64,000 nt of DNA from Terribacillus saccharophilus. Its GTDB lineage: Bacteria; Bacillota; Bacilli; Bacillales; Amphibacillaceae. The stretch is from contig FOCD01000001.1 of assembly GCA_900110015.1 (NCBI GenBank), positions 124,001-188,000 on the forward strand. The letters are read 5' to 3'. This document shows, in pieces, positions 40,067 to 48,368 of the stretch. Under the pieces are notes generated by a model, which was not told the DNA's origin, did not search any database, and worked only from the letters and a program-made list of their open reading frames with translations. Each line of letters begins with the position of its first letter. Positions within the stretch are counted from its first letter, which is position 1. The translations under genes and the position numbers were made by a program.

Positions 40067-41347
40067 ATGAAAAAGTATGTAGTTGTGGGAACAGGCGGCC
40101 GGGCGGAATTTTACTATGGAGCAATGGTGAAGGATTTTAAGGATACATGTACACTAGCCGCTTTTTGTGACATAAACGAAACAAGGATGAATTATGCCAA
40201 TCAACTGCTGGAGGAAAGGTACCAGCATCCTGCTATCCCAGCATATCGCGCAGCAGATTTTGAACAGATGATACAGCAGGAAAAGCCAGATATAGTCATT
40301 GTCACAACTATCGATCGAACGCATCACACATATATCATCAGAGCATTGGAGCTTGGGTGTGATGTGATAACGGAAAAACCAATGACGACGGATGAAAATA
40401 AGTGTAAGGAGATTTTGGATGCTATTGAAAGGACAGGAAGAGAAGTCCGTGTGACATTCAACTACCGATACGCCCCGCATAACACAAAAATCAAGGAATT
40501 GATAAGCTCAGGTGTCATCGGAAAAGTAAATTCGGTTCATTTTGAATGGGCACTTGATACGACGCACGGTGCTGACTATTTCCGGCGATGGCATCGGGAT
40601 AAACGAAATAGCGGCGGTCTGCTCGTTCATAAGTCTACGCACCATTTTGATTTGGTGAACTTCTGGCTGGATACAACTCCACAGCGTGTGTATGCAACTG
40701 GCGATCTGCATTTCTACGGAAGGGAAAATGCCGAACATAGAGGGGAAACGAAGTTCTATCAGCGAGCGTATCAAAGCGAACAAGCAAAAACTGATCCGTT
40801 TGCCCTTGATTTGGCAAGCAATGAACATCTGAAACGCATGTACTTGGATGCAGAGAAGGAAGATGGCTATCAAAGGGATCAAAGTGTTTTTGGAGATGGA
40901 ATAAGTATTGAGGATACTTTAGGGGTGCTGGTGAATTATAAAAGTAAAGCAATCCTAACATATAGCTTGAATGCCTACTTGCCATGGGAAGGCTTTATCG
41001 TCTCCTTTAATGGAACAAAAGGGAGAATCGATGCACGCATTATAGAAAAGTCTTATGTGAATTCGGGAGGAAGTAAGGCCGAGGAAGGTCAGCTGGAGCA
41101 ATTATCAATTGTTGTAAGTCCTATGTTCGACGTACCTTACGAGGTACAGGTGGATAATGGTATCGGAGGACACGGCGGAGGCGATACGGTGATGCTGCAA
41201 GATTTATTCGGCAATCCCAACCCAGACCCATTTAATCGCGCAGCTTCCCACAAAGACGGAGCAATGTCCATCATGACAGGCATTGCAGGTAATCATTCCT
41301 TGAAATCAGGAAATGCAGTCAATATAAACGAATTAATAGATCTATAA
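40067..41347 (+). CDS. Gfo/Idh/MocA family oxidoreductase
   Basis: This 426-residue protein has an N-terminal NAD(P)-binding fold (VVVGTGGRAEFYYGAM; usually GxGxxG, here GTGGRA), the EKPMTTDENKC motif with the conserved Glu-Lys-Pro (near residue 100) and a long C-terminal beta-sheet domain with HKSTHHFDLVNFW, where the catalytic His lies. Family members oxidise or epimerise sugars and inositols. ATG 40067 follows GGGAGGTTGCGC. It has an unusual insertion of about 40 residues before the C-terminal strand (REN to DPF). The substrate is probably a sugar imported by this operon. Confidence 0.9.
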   Translation: MKKYVVVGTGGRAEFYYGAMVKDFKDTCTLAAFCDINETRMNYANQLLEERYQHPAIPAYRAADFEQMIQQEKPDIVIVTTIDRTHHTYIIRALELGCDVITEKPMTTDENKCKEILDAIERTGREVRVTFNYRYAPHNTKIKELISSGVIGKVNSVHFEWALDTTHGADYFRRWHRDKRNSGGLLVHKSTHHFDLVNFWLDTTPQRVYATGDLHFYGRENAEHRGETKFYQRAYQSEQAKTDPFALDLASNEHLKRMYLDAEKEDGYQRDQSVFGDGISIEDTLGVLVNYKSKAILTYSLNAYLPWEGFIVSFNGTKGRIDARIIEKSYVNSGGSKAEEGQLEQLSIVVSPMFDVPYEVQVDNGIGGHGGGDTVMLQDLFGNPNPDPFNRAASHKDGAMSIMTGIAGNHSLKSGNAVNINELIDL

Positions 41348-41378
41348 AAAACTGTTTGCTTGAATGGAGGATTTTTTG

Positions 41379-42152
41379 GTGGAGAAAACGGCCATCATTT
41401 CAGGCGGAGCCTCTGGAATCGGGAAAGCTGCGGCACTTAAGCTTGCTGAGGCCGGATTCCGAGTTTGCCTGCTGGATGTGAATGACACGAAATTGAAAGA
41501 TGTCAAAAAGGAGATGGAAGAAAAGAACTTCAAGGTAATAACCATCCCTTGTGATATATCACAATACGACCAAGTAGAGACGGCCGTGAAAAAAGTGATG
41601 GAGCAGTGGGGAAGAATCGATGTGGTGTTCGCCAATGCCGGAATAGTTGGCCAAGTTTCGTCCATCGAGTCGATGAGTATTGACAATTGGAATCAAGTTC
41701 TCAGCATTAACTTGAACGGAACATTCTTCCTCGTAAAGGCAGCTATTCCTCATGTAAAACAACAAGGCGGGAGCATCATTATCACAAGTTCTATCAGTGG
41801 AAACAGAGTCTTTTCTCAAGCTGGATTCACAGCATATTCCACATCAAAAGCAGCACTGGCCGCATTCGCCAAGATGGCCGCGTTGGAGCTGGCAAAATAC
41901 CATATCCGTGTAAATGTCATCTGTCCAGGTGGGATAGAAACAAATTTCAAAGAGTCGATAAAACGATCGCCAGATCTGGACGAAATCAAAATACCTGTTG
42001 CATTTCCTGAAGGAAGCAAACCATTGGATAACCGCTCTGGTAAACCTGAGGAAGTAGCGGATCTTGTGAAGTTTCTAGCCTCAGATGAATCCAGCCATAT
42101 TACAGGTACAGAAATCTATATTGATGGAGCAGAGTCCTTATTGATCGGCTAA
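41379..42152 (+). CDS. SDR family oxidoreductase
   Basis: This 257-residue short-chain dehydrogenase has SGGASGIG, NAG in FANAGIVG, Ser in TSSISG, and YSTSK. GTG 41379 is the chosen start, 8 bp after TGGAGG; an in-frame ATG 41364 overlaps that site. The HITGTEIYIDGA end is typical of classical SDRs. With the lactonase-type gene downstream it could oxidise an aldose such as L-fucose or L-rhamnose to a lactone, but that is inferred from neighbours. Confidence 0.88.
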   Translation: MEKTAIISGGASGIGKAAALKLAEAGFRVCLLDVNDTKLKDVKKEMEEKNFKVITIPCDISQYDQVETAVKKVMEQWGRIDVVFANAGIVGQVSSIESMSIDNWNQVLSINLNGTFFLVKAAIPHVKQQGGSIIITSSISGNRVFSQAGFTAYSTSKAALAAFAKMAALELAKYHIRVNVICPGGIETNFKESIKRSPDLDEIKIPVAFPEGSKPLDNRSGKPEEVADLVKFLASDESSHITGTEIYIDGAESLLIG

Positions 42153-42167
42153 GACATCTTCTATGAA

Positions 42168-42197
42168 CAAACACCATGAACTCGGTCATGGTGTTTG
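42168..42197 (+). terminator. Hairpin between SDR and amidohydrolase genes
   Basis: Arms CAAACACCATGA/TCATGGTGTTTG of 12 bp with a 6-base loop, followed by TCTGG, not a T run. Probably a partial terminator or a processing site within the operon. Confidence 0.55.
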
Positions 42198-42236
42198 TCT
42201 GGTATACAAAGATCTATATGAAAGGAGAGCAGTTGC

Positions 42237-43076
42237 ATGATCATAGATTCCCATCAACATTTTTGGCGTAAAACACAGGAAGATGTTAATCACGGACCTG
42301 GCAGCAGAAGTTACTCCTATTTGCCTGATCAGTTAGAACCCATATTGCATGAACACAGCATAAACAAAACAATTGCTGTGCAAGCTTCACCATCATTAGA
42401 AGAGAATGAGTTTTTACTCCAGATAGCTAAAACTAGAAAAGAAGTAATCGGAGTTGTCGGTTGGGTTGAATTAGATGATCGCCAAGCTTTGCAAACATTG
42501 GATATGTATAAAGAAGATCCTCATTTTGTAGGGATCCGCCCAATGATACAAGATTTGCCTTCAGAGTGGCTGTTAAAAAGTACAGTGATTCATAATCTCA
42601 GCAAGTTAGCAGATGAAAATTTTCCGATTGATTTACAGGCAAATCCAAGACACTTACCTGTAATCATGGAGATTTTAGATAAGATGCCTCACCTACACTG
42701 CGTAATTGACCATATAGCTAAACCGCCAATAGACACTAAAGAAATGGAGCCTTGGGCCAGTCATATGCGAAAAATCGCAGAATACCCTAATATAATGTGT
42801 AAGATTTCTGGTCTTGTTCCTGAAAAAGTAGGAGCCAGTTGGACAACTAAGAGCATATTACCTTATGTAGAACTTGTTTTAGATATTTTCGGTCCAAAAC
42901 GAATTATGTTCGGAAGTGACTGGCCAGTCTGTTTGAAATCTGCTTCTTACTCAGAGGTGGTACAGCTGTTTGAGGATACAGTAACGTATAAATTGTCTAA
43001 GAGTGAGAGAGAAGATGTATATTACAATAACGCAAAGCATTTTTATAGATTAGAAGATACGCTGCAGAGGAAATAA
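42237..43076 (+). CDS. Amidohydrolase, sugar-lactonase type (COG3618)
   Basis: This 279-residue TIM-barrel hydrolase starts MIIDSHQHFW, with HxH metal ligands, and has CVIDHIAKPP, then a catalytic Asp in FGSDWPV near residue 225. Family members include L-fuconolactonase, L-rhamnonolactonase and 2-pyrone-4,6-dicarboxylate lactonase. Next to an SDR this suggests oxidation of a deoxysugar to lactone, then ring opening, but the later steps (dehydratase, aldolase) are not in this window. ATG 42237 follows AAAGGAGAGCAGTTGC. Confidence 0.85.
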   Translation: MIIDSHQHFWRKTQEDVNHGPGSRSYSYLPDQLEPILHEHSINKTIAVQASPSLEENEFLLQIAKTRKEVIGVVGWVELDDRQALQTLDMYKEDPHFVGIRPMIQDLPSEWLLKSTVIHNLSKLADENFPIDLQANPRHLPVIMEILDKMPHLHCVIDHIAKPPIDTKEMEPWASHMRKIAEYPNIMCKISGLVPEKVGASWTTKSILPYVELVLDIFGPKRIMFGSDWPVCLKSASYSEVVQLFEDTVTYKLSKSEREDVYYNNAKHFYRLEDTLQRK

Positions 43077-43146
43077 AGAGGATATTATTTCAATTGTAGA
43101 GAACTAGAACGGATAGGAAGCAAAAAGCAAGAGGAGGAGTAGCAGC

Positions 43147-44925
43147 ATGAGAAAACTCAAAAGCTTATTTTCTAATCTAAAGATGAAATATAAGTTGGTT
43201 TGTTTACTCTTCCTCATTTTGGTTTCTTTTAGTATCGGCGGATTAGCGCTCTTACAATATGCCCTCGTTACGTACAATGATGAAATTCATCGACAGTCCG
43301 CGCAGTCATTGAAGGTATCGTCTGCTTTGATTGAAAACGAGATCGAAAAAATGAAAGGGTTTTCATACCGATTATCTACTGATCCATATCTGCAATCTTA
43401 TCTATACAATTTAAAAGAAACGGAAGATGATTACGAGGCATATCTAATTGGTGTCACGATTAAAAAAAGGCTTGTTGATTTAGGAGCCTTCGAAGATTCA
43501 ATAGATTCCATTCAGCTGTATGATACAACGGACAGAGGCTATAGTGCAGGAAACCGAGTTATCACCATCGGAAACGAGCGACTTCTTCAGTATAAACAAG
43601 GCACAAATCAAAAAGATGGAGGAGCTGAATGGTTTACGCCTGATGAGCAGGACAAATCATTTGTCGTGGCTCGCGAAGTTAATGCGTATCCAGATCTTTC
43701 GTTCGAAAGACTGGGTATGATTGTTGTGCGATTTGATATGCAGAATATTGTATCTTCCTTTGAAAATAGTCTCGACGAAAAAGAGATGCGATTGCTTATA
43801 GCGAATTCTAATGGAGACATTATCTTCCCGCAGGAAACGACAAAGAAGGATTCTTATCTTATGGCCAGTGTGCAAGGTAACGATGGGTATCAGCTAGTGA
43901 ATTATGATGCAGCTAGGTATTTTGTGACGTACTCTTCTGCTGCTTATACGAACTGGACATATATGATCGCTTCTCCCTACAGTCAATTATTCCAGGCTGT
44001 TACTTTGGTGAAAAGCACTGTATTGTCCATTTATGTTTTGTTATTTGTGATATTACTGTTTCTTGGTATCCGTTTCATTAAAGGAATCACTAATCCAATT
44101 GAAGCATTGAATAAAAAGATGAAGAGAGTACAAAAAGGGAGGGTTGAGGACTTTAAGGTGGATAGTAACGTAAGGTTCTCTAAAGATGAAGCAGGGCAAA
44201 TGCATGAAAACTTCAATAAAATGATGACCCAGATTCATTCACTAATTGAAGAAAATTATAAAAAGCAGCTAGTAATCAAGGACGCTGAATTCAAAACACT
44301 CCAAGCACAGATTAATCCTCATTTTCTTTATAACACTTTGGAATCCATTAATTGGTCGGCAAGACTGGGCAAACATAAGGAAACATCACATATGGCAACG
44401 TCACTTGGTTTTATTTTACGGTCGTCTCTGGAAACGAAAGAAGCTCTGATTCCTCTTGCTGATGAACTGGAAATAGTGAACCACTATATTACGATTCAAT
44501 CTTATCGTTTTCAAGAACGATTAAGCTTTCATACTGATATTCCTGATTATCTTCTTTCGTGTAAGGTACCTAAATTCAGCTTACAGCCTTTGGTTGAAAA
44601 TGCAATTCGGTATGGTCTGCAGGAGATCATTGGTGTATGTACGATAAGAGTGGAAGCGGTGCACAAAGGAGGAGAAACGTTTATTTCAGTAACGGATGAC
44701 GGACCTGGAATGGAAAAAGAGCTACTAAATAAATTAGCTAGTGGAGATTATCGTCCAAAAGGCACGGGCTTAGGCATCAGAAATATAGATAATCGGTTAA
44801 GGATCATGTTCGGTCCCGAATACGGAATTCAAGTAATGAGTGAACTTGGCGTGGGAACAAAAATCATGCTGACGATTCCTTATGAAGGAGGAAGTGATAG
44901 TGTTAAAAGTTCTGCTGGTAGATGA
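43147..44925 (+). CDS. YesM-type sensor histidine kinase
   Basis: This 592-residue membrane kinase has transmembrane helices at about residues 16-38 and 284-306 around a large extracellular dCache-like sensor, then a HAMP-like linker, the LytS/YesM-type dimerisation and phosphorylation segment (QAQINPHFLYNTLESINW, His about residue 396), and a C-terminal ATPase with DDGPGM and GTGLGIRN. It should phosphorylate the AraC-type regulator encoded next, probably sensing the sugar. ATG 43147 follows AAGAGGAGGAGTAGCAGC. Its end overlaps the regulator gene by 26 bp. Confidence 0.93.
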   Translation: MRKLKSLFSNLKMKYKLVCLLFLILVSFSIGGLALLQYALVTYNDEIHRQSAQSLKVSSALIENEIEKMKGFSYRLSTDPYLQSYLYNLKETEDDYEAYLIGVTIKKRLVDLGAFEDSIDSIQLYDTTDRGYSAGNRVITIGNERLLQYKQGTNQKDGGAEWFTPDEQDKSFVVAREVNAYPDLSFERLGMIVVRFDMQNIVSSFENSLDEKEMRLLIANSNGDIIFPQETTKKDSYLMASVQGNDGYQLVNYDAARYFVTYSSAAYTNWTYMIASPYSQLFQAVTLVKSTVLSIYVLLFVILLFLGIRFIKGITNPIEALNKKMKRVQKGRVEDFKVDSNVRFSKDEAGQMHENFNKMMTQIHSLIEENYKKQLVIKDAEFKTLQAQINPHFLYNTLESINWSARLGKHKETSHMATSLGFILRSSLETKEALIPLADELEIVNHYITIQSYRFQERLSFHTDIPDYLLSCKVPKFSLQPLVENAIRYGLQEIIGVCTIRVEAVHKGGETFISVTDDGPGMEKELLNKLASGDYRPKGTGLGIRNIDNRLRIMFGPEYGIQVMSELGVGTKIMLTIPYEGGSDSVKSSAGR

Positions 44926-45652
44926 TGAGCCGATGCTTCTGGAAGGAATATCTTCTATTGTAGAATGGGAGCAGCAGGGAACTGTTTTACATGGTGTCGC
45001 GAAAAATGGACTGGAAGCTTTGGATTTTATTAAAGAGCAGAACCCAGATATCGTGATTACTGATATCACCATGCCAGGTCTGGATGGAATGGGATTAATT
45101 GAACAAGGAAGAAAAGTCTCTCCTCTAATCAAATGGATACTGCTTTCTGGATATAACGAATTTGAATATGCACAAAAAGCGATGCGTTTTGGTGTGAAGC
45201 ATTATTTGCTGAAACCATCAAGTGAAGATGACATTCATGAAGCATTAGGGGAAGTCGTCCAAGAACTAGCGGAAGAGAATAAAGAGAAAAGTATAAGCAG
45301 CCAAACGGAAGCATCTACAAAATACTCCGCAGTCGTTAACAAGATAGTAGATAGCATAAAAGAGAATATCGAAAATCCGGACTTGTCATTGCAATGGATA
45401 GCCAATGAGATCTTATATATGAATACAGATTACTTAGGGAAGTTATTCAAGAAAGAAGTAGGAGAGAAATTCTCTGCCTATGTATTGAGATGCAGGATTG
45501 ATAAAGCAATAGAAATCATGAGAAGGCAGAGGGATATTAAGGTCTTTGAACTAGCAGAGCAATTAGGTTATGGAAATAATCCGCAATATTTCAGTCAGAT
45601 CTTTAAGAAAAGTAAAGGATGCAGCCCTACTGATTGGATAAAAAACAGGTGA
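44900..45652 (+). CDS. YesN-type response regulator with AraC domain
   Basis: This 250-residue protein has a receiver domain (residues 1-120: LLVDDEPMLLEG, phosphorylatable Asp in IVITDITMPG, Lys in YLLKPSSEDD) and a C-terminal AraC helix-turn-helix (about 150-248, SLQWIANEIL, then ELAEQLGYGNNPQYFSQIFK). GTG 44900 lies 8 bp after AAGGAGG inside the kinase gene. Presumably activates the upstream transport operon when phosphorylated; binding sites were not identified. Confidence 0.92.
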   Translation: MLKVLLVDDEPMLLEGISSIVEWEQQGTVLHGVAKNGLEALDFIKEQNPDIVITDITMPGLDGMGLIEQGRKVSPLIKWILLSGYNEFEYAQKAMRFGVKHYLLKPSSEDDIHEALGEVVQELAEENKEKSISSQTEASTKYSAVVNKIVDSIKENIENPDLSLQWIANEILYMNTDYLGKLFKKEVGEKFSAYVLRCRIDKAIEIMRRQRDIKVFELAEQLGYGNNPQYFSQIFKKSKGCSPTDWIKNR

Positions 45653-45682
45653 GCAGGCTGGTATTTTAAAGGAGGTATTTAG

Positions 45683-46282
45683 ATGAGTCAAAAATGGGTT
45701 TTTATCGGAGACAGTATTACCGAATGCGGAAGATTTGAAGATCCTCGAGACGTAGGCGATGGCTATGTGAAAATGATTCAGGATAAACTGGCACCGAAAA
45801 AAGATGTAGAAATTCTCAATAAGGGAGTTGGAGGCAACCGTGTCACCGATTTAGCGGCGAGATGGGAACAAGATGTACTCTCATTAAAGCCAGCCTTAGT
45901 ATCTATCTCAATTGGAATCAATGACGTATGGAGACAGCTGGATCAGCCTCAAATGAAACAGGTGTATCCGGATGAATTCGAAGCAGTCCTTGATAATCTT
46001 CTCGCTGAAACAAAGCACATAGGTGCAGAGATTATCCTTATGGAGCCGACTATTATTGAAGAAAATAATGAATCTAAAGGAAATCAGATGTTAATTCCGT
46101 ATGTAGACATTGTCAGGGAATTGGCCGCAAAGTATGAAGCTACTCTCGTCCCGACACATACAGCCTTCTTGCAAACAAAGAAAACGGATTTGACAACAGA
46201 CGGCGTTCATATGACCGATGTCGGTAATAGACTTATGGCTGATACGTGGTTGGAAGCATACTTTGCGACAGAACGTAATTGA
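45683..46282 (+). CDS. SGNH/GDSL hydrolase
   Basis: This 199-residue cytosolic esterase has all SGNH blocks: FIGDSITECG (Ser), GVGGNRVTD (Gly), SIGINDVW (Asn) and DGVHMTDVG (Asp-His). Similar enzymes remove acetyl groups from plant cell-wall sugars, such as the YesT/YesY-type rhamnogalacturonan acetylesterases. With no signal peptide it would act on imported, acetylated oligosaccharides. ATG 45683 follows AAAGGAGGTATTTAG. It is the last gene of the cluster. Confidence 0.9.
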   Translation: MSQKWVFIGDSITECGRFEDPRDVGDGYVKMIQDKLAPKKDVEILNKGVGGNRVTDLAARWEQDVLSLKPALVSISIGINDVWRQLDQPQMKQVYPDEFEAVLDNLLAETKHIGAEIILMEPTIIEENNESKGNQMLIPYVDIVRELAAKYEATLVPTHTAFLQTKKTDLTTDGVHMTDVGNRLMADTWLEAYFATERN

Positions 46283-46299
46283 TTTTGTCTTATCACAAA

Positions 46300-46332
46300 G
46301 ATGGGAAACCCTTATTGCAATGGTTTCCCAAA
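46300..46332. terminator. Hairpin at the end of the sugar cluster
   Basis: Nine-bp arms TGGGAAACC/GGTTTCCCA (46302-46310 and 46322-46330) with an 11-base loop. No clear T run, so efficiency is uncertain. Confidence 0.5.
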
Positions 46333-46357
46333 TGCTTTACTTAACACTGAACTTCTT

Positions 46358-46540
46358 CTATTTTTTTCTGAATATAGCTGTATTTTCAACACGTATTGAA
46401 TCAACTTCACCACATTCTAAGCAAAAAGTATATATTTTATTTCCGCCACTTAAAGCCATTTTGTTCGGTTTGATAGGTATGAAATCTGTACCTTCAGCAA
46501 ATTCACTAGCACCACATTTAAGGCATTTTTTATTATCCAT
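46358..46540 (-). CDS. Small zinc-ribbon protein
   Basis: This 60-residue protein has two CxxC knuckles (KKCLKCGAS near residue 5 and TFCLECGEV near 43) with 34 residues between, a zinc ribbon of the kind found in many small regulators or RNA-binding proteins. ATG 46540 is chosen as the start next to the first knuckle; the frame runs upstream to 46591 with a possible start MMKWG. The ribosome-binding site (TGGGGT) is weak. Function unknown. Confidence 0.65.
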   Translation of the reverse strand: MDNKKCLKCGASEFAEGTDFIPIKPNKMALSGGNKIYTFCLECGEVDSIRVENTAIFRKK

Positions 46541-46764
46541 GTTCACAAGACCCCATTTCATCATTATTTTTATTTTTCTGAATAAATTCATATCTTCATT
46601 ATATAGCTACTTCTGCAAGTATAAAACCCCAGTATTTACCTTTAGTAAGAGCTTTTCTTGTGAAAAATGAAAAATATATATTTTGCATACATAGGACTAA
46701 GCTTTCCTCTAATACAATGACATGAAAGAGGGCTTTTTTCATACGCTGTATGTGGGGTGATAAC

Positions 46765-47205
46765 ATGGCAAGAGTACAATACAATAGCTCAGACATTGAC
46801 TTGATGGCTAGAATGATGCGCGCAGAAGCAGAAGGGGAAGGACAGCTAGGAATGCTGTTTGTAGGAAATGTCATTGTAAACCGTGCTGTAGCTGACTGTT
46901 TAGATTTTGGGGATGTAAGATCAATCAATGACGTCATTTTCCAAATACAGGGCGGGAATTATTCATTCGAAGCTGTTCAAAAAGGAAATGTTTTTTATCA
47001 ACGAGCACGTGAACAGGAAAGAAGGTTGGCAGAAAGAAACTTGAAGTCCTGGAGACAGCAGCCTGCTTCGTACGCGCTTTGGTATTTTAATCCGTATGCA
47101 CCATGCCCTCCAACATGGTATGGCCAGCCGTTTGCAGGTCAGTTTAAAGATCATTGCTTTTATGAGCCGCAGGCTGGCACGTGTGATAGTGTTTATATGG
47201 GGTAA
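46765..47205 (+). CDS. cwlJ: CwlJ-like spore cortex-lytic enzyme
   Basis: This 146-residue protein is a single SleB/CwlJ hydrolase domain: LMARMMRAEAEGEGQLGM with the catalytic Glu, VGNVIVNRA, and the C-terminal YALWYFNPYAPCPPTW and FKDHCFY. There is no signal peptide, as in CwlJ, which is made in the mother cell and placed in the coat. It degrades spore cortex during germination. ATG 46765 follows GGGGTGATAAC. CwlJ usually pairs with GerQ, which is not next to it here. CATACATA at 46686 is a possible sporulation -10 (sigma-E like), but its -35 is weak. Confidence 0.9.
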   Translation: MARVQYNSSDIDLMARMMRAEAEGEGQLGMLFVGNVIVNRAVADCLDFGDVRSINDVIFQIQGGNYSFEAVQKGNVFYQRAREQERRLAERNLKSWRQQPASYALWYFNPYAPCPPTWYGQPFAGQFKDHCFYEPQAGTCDSVYMG

Positions 47206-47340
47206 CTGAGTTTAGCGAATGCTACGGGTGTTGTCAGCAGAATAAATTCAGATTTAGAAGTAATGATGTATCAGCATCTTACCGATATTGGTTGGATGCT
47301 TATTTTTATTTCCATAGATTATTATGATTGGGTAGATCCA

Positions 47341-47369
47341 TTGACCAATAGTGATATTTAGAATATAGT
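47341..47369 (+). promoter_or_regulatory. Promoter of the SAM riboswitch transcript
   Basis: TTGACC (5/6), a 17-bp spacer and TATAGT (5/6) lie 20 bp before the riboswitch. The region 47206-47340 upstream shows no gene. Confidence 0.75.
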
Positions 47370-47388
47370 AATAATTAACAGAATATTC

Positions 47389-47473
47389 TCTTATCCAGAG
47401 AGGCGGAGGGACTGGCCCTATGAAGCTTCAGCAACAGACTGTTTGTACTGTGCTAATTCCAGACTAGATAAGA
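47389..47473 (+). promoter_or_regulatory. SAM-I (S-box) riboswitch aptamer
   Basis: It has the S-box core: AGAGAGGCGGAGGGACTGGC, then CTATGAAGC and TTCAGCAAC, and CTGTGCTAATTCC. P1 closes by TCTTATC (47389-47395) with GATAAGA (47467-47473). S-boxes bind S-adenosylmethionine and switch off downstream transcription when it is abundant, usually in methionine, cysteine and SAM genes. Here it precedes a cyclase-family gene. Confidence 0.93.
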
Positions 47474-47495
47474 ACCGGACTACATAAAAGTAGCG

Positions 47496-47528
47496 AACCT
47501 CTTCTTATTTAGGAGAGGTTTTTTGTTT
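47496..47528 (+). terminator. Riboswitch terminator
   Basis: AACCTCTTC pairs with GGAGAGGTT (one G-U) around TTATTTA, followed by TTTTG and TTTTTT. It is the expression platform, 29 bp before the gene start. Confidence 0.85.
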
Positions 47529-47557
47529 TTTACACTATTAATATGAGGTGATTGTGT

Positions 47558-48295
47558 ATGTCAAACGAGTTGAGTAAAGCATTGGATGTTTTAAGAGAAA
47601 AGAAATGGGTGGATCTGACGCACACCTTTGGACCAGAGTCTCCGCGTTTTTCAGCTTTTAATTCTGCAAAGTTCGAAACACTATTCTCGCATGATGATGG
47701 GTTCTTCGCTCAGAGTTTTACTTTCCCGGGGCAATACGGAACGCATCTGGATGCACCGATTCACTTTGTGCGTGAGACACGATACTTAGAAGAGCTGGAG
47801 CTGAAAGAATTGGTGTTACCGCTTGTTGTGATTGATAAATCTAAGGAAGCTGCTGCCGATCATGATTATGCATTGTCTGTAGAAGATATTCAGGCGTTTG
47901 AGTCAGTGCATGGCAAGATTGAACCGGGCACTTTCGTAGCCTTAAGGACAGATTGGAGCAAACGCTGGCCAAATCAGGAGCTGATGGATAATAAAGATGA
48001 ACAGGGAAGCAGTCATTCTCCTGGCTGGTCACTGGAAAGTCTAAAGTTTCTATATGAAGAACGAGATATTAAGGCAGTAGGGCATGAGACGTTTGATACT
48101 GATGCAGCGGTCGATTTTCAAAAAAATGGCGCTCTGATTGGTGAATATTATGTGCTGGAACAAGATTCCTACCAAGTTGAGCTGTTGACGAATCTTGATC
48201 AGCTGCCAGCAAAAGGGGCGTTCATCTTTAATATCGTACCGAAAGCAGGAAAAGCGTCAGGATTTCCTGTTCGTTCTTTTGCTGTCTTGCCTTAA
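47558..48295 (+). CDS. Cyclase-family hydrolase (kynurenine formamidase-like)
   Basis: This 245-residue protein belongs to the cyclase/KynB superfamily: DLTHTFGPESPRF near the N-terminus, the metal motif GTHLDAPIHF (HxxxDxxxH-like, about residues 68-77), and GHETFDTDAA near 175. Members hydrolyse amides or lactones (kynurenine formamidase, isatin hydrolase). ATG 47558 follows GAGGTG, while TTG 47552 is a poorer start. Control by a SAM-I riboswitch implies that the substrate is linked to sulfur or methionine metabolism, which is unusual for this family. Reaction unknown. Confidence 0.85.
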   Translation: MSNELSKALDVLREKKWVDLTHTFGPESPRFSAFNSAKFETLFSHDDGFFAQSFTFPGQYGTHLDAPIHFVRETRYLEELELKELVLPLVVIDKSKEAAADHDYALSVEDIQAFESVHGKIEPGTFVALRTDWSKRWPNQELMDNKDEQGSSHSPGWSLESLKFLYEERDIKAVGHETFDTDAAVDFQKNGALIGEYYVLEQDSYQVELLTNLDQLPAKGAFIFNIVPKAGKASGFPVRSFAVLP

Positions 48296-48368
48296 AAGTA
48301 ACGCAATATGATTAAAGGCTCTCCAAATCGGATAATGGGTAAAATACTCACTGATAGGAGGCGGCATG

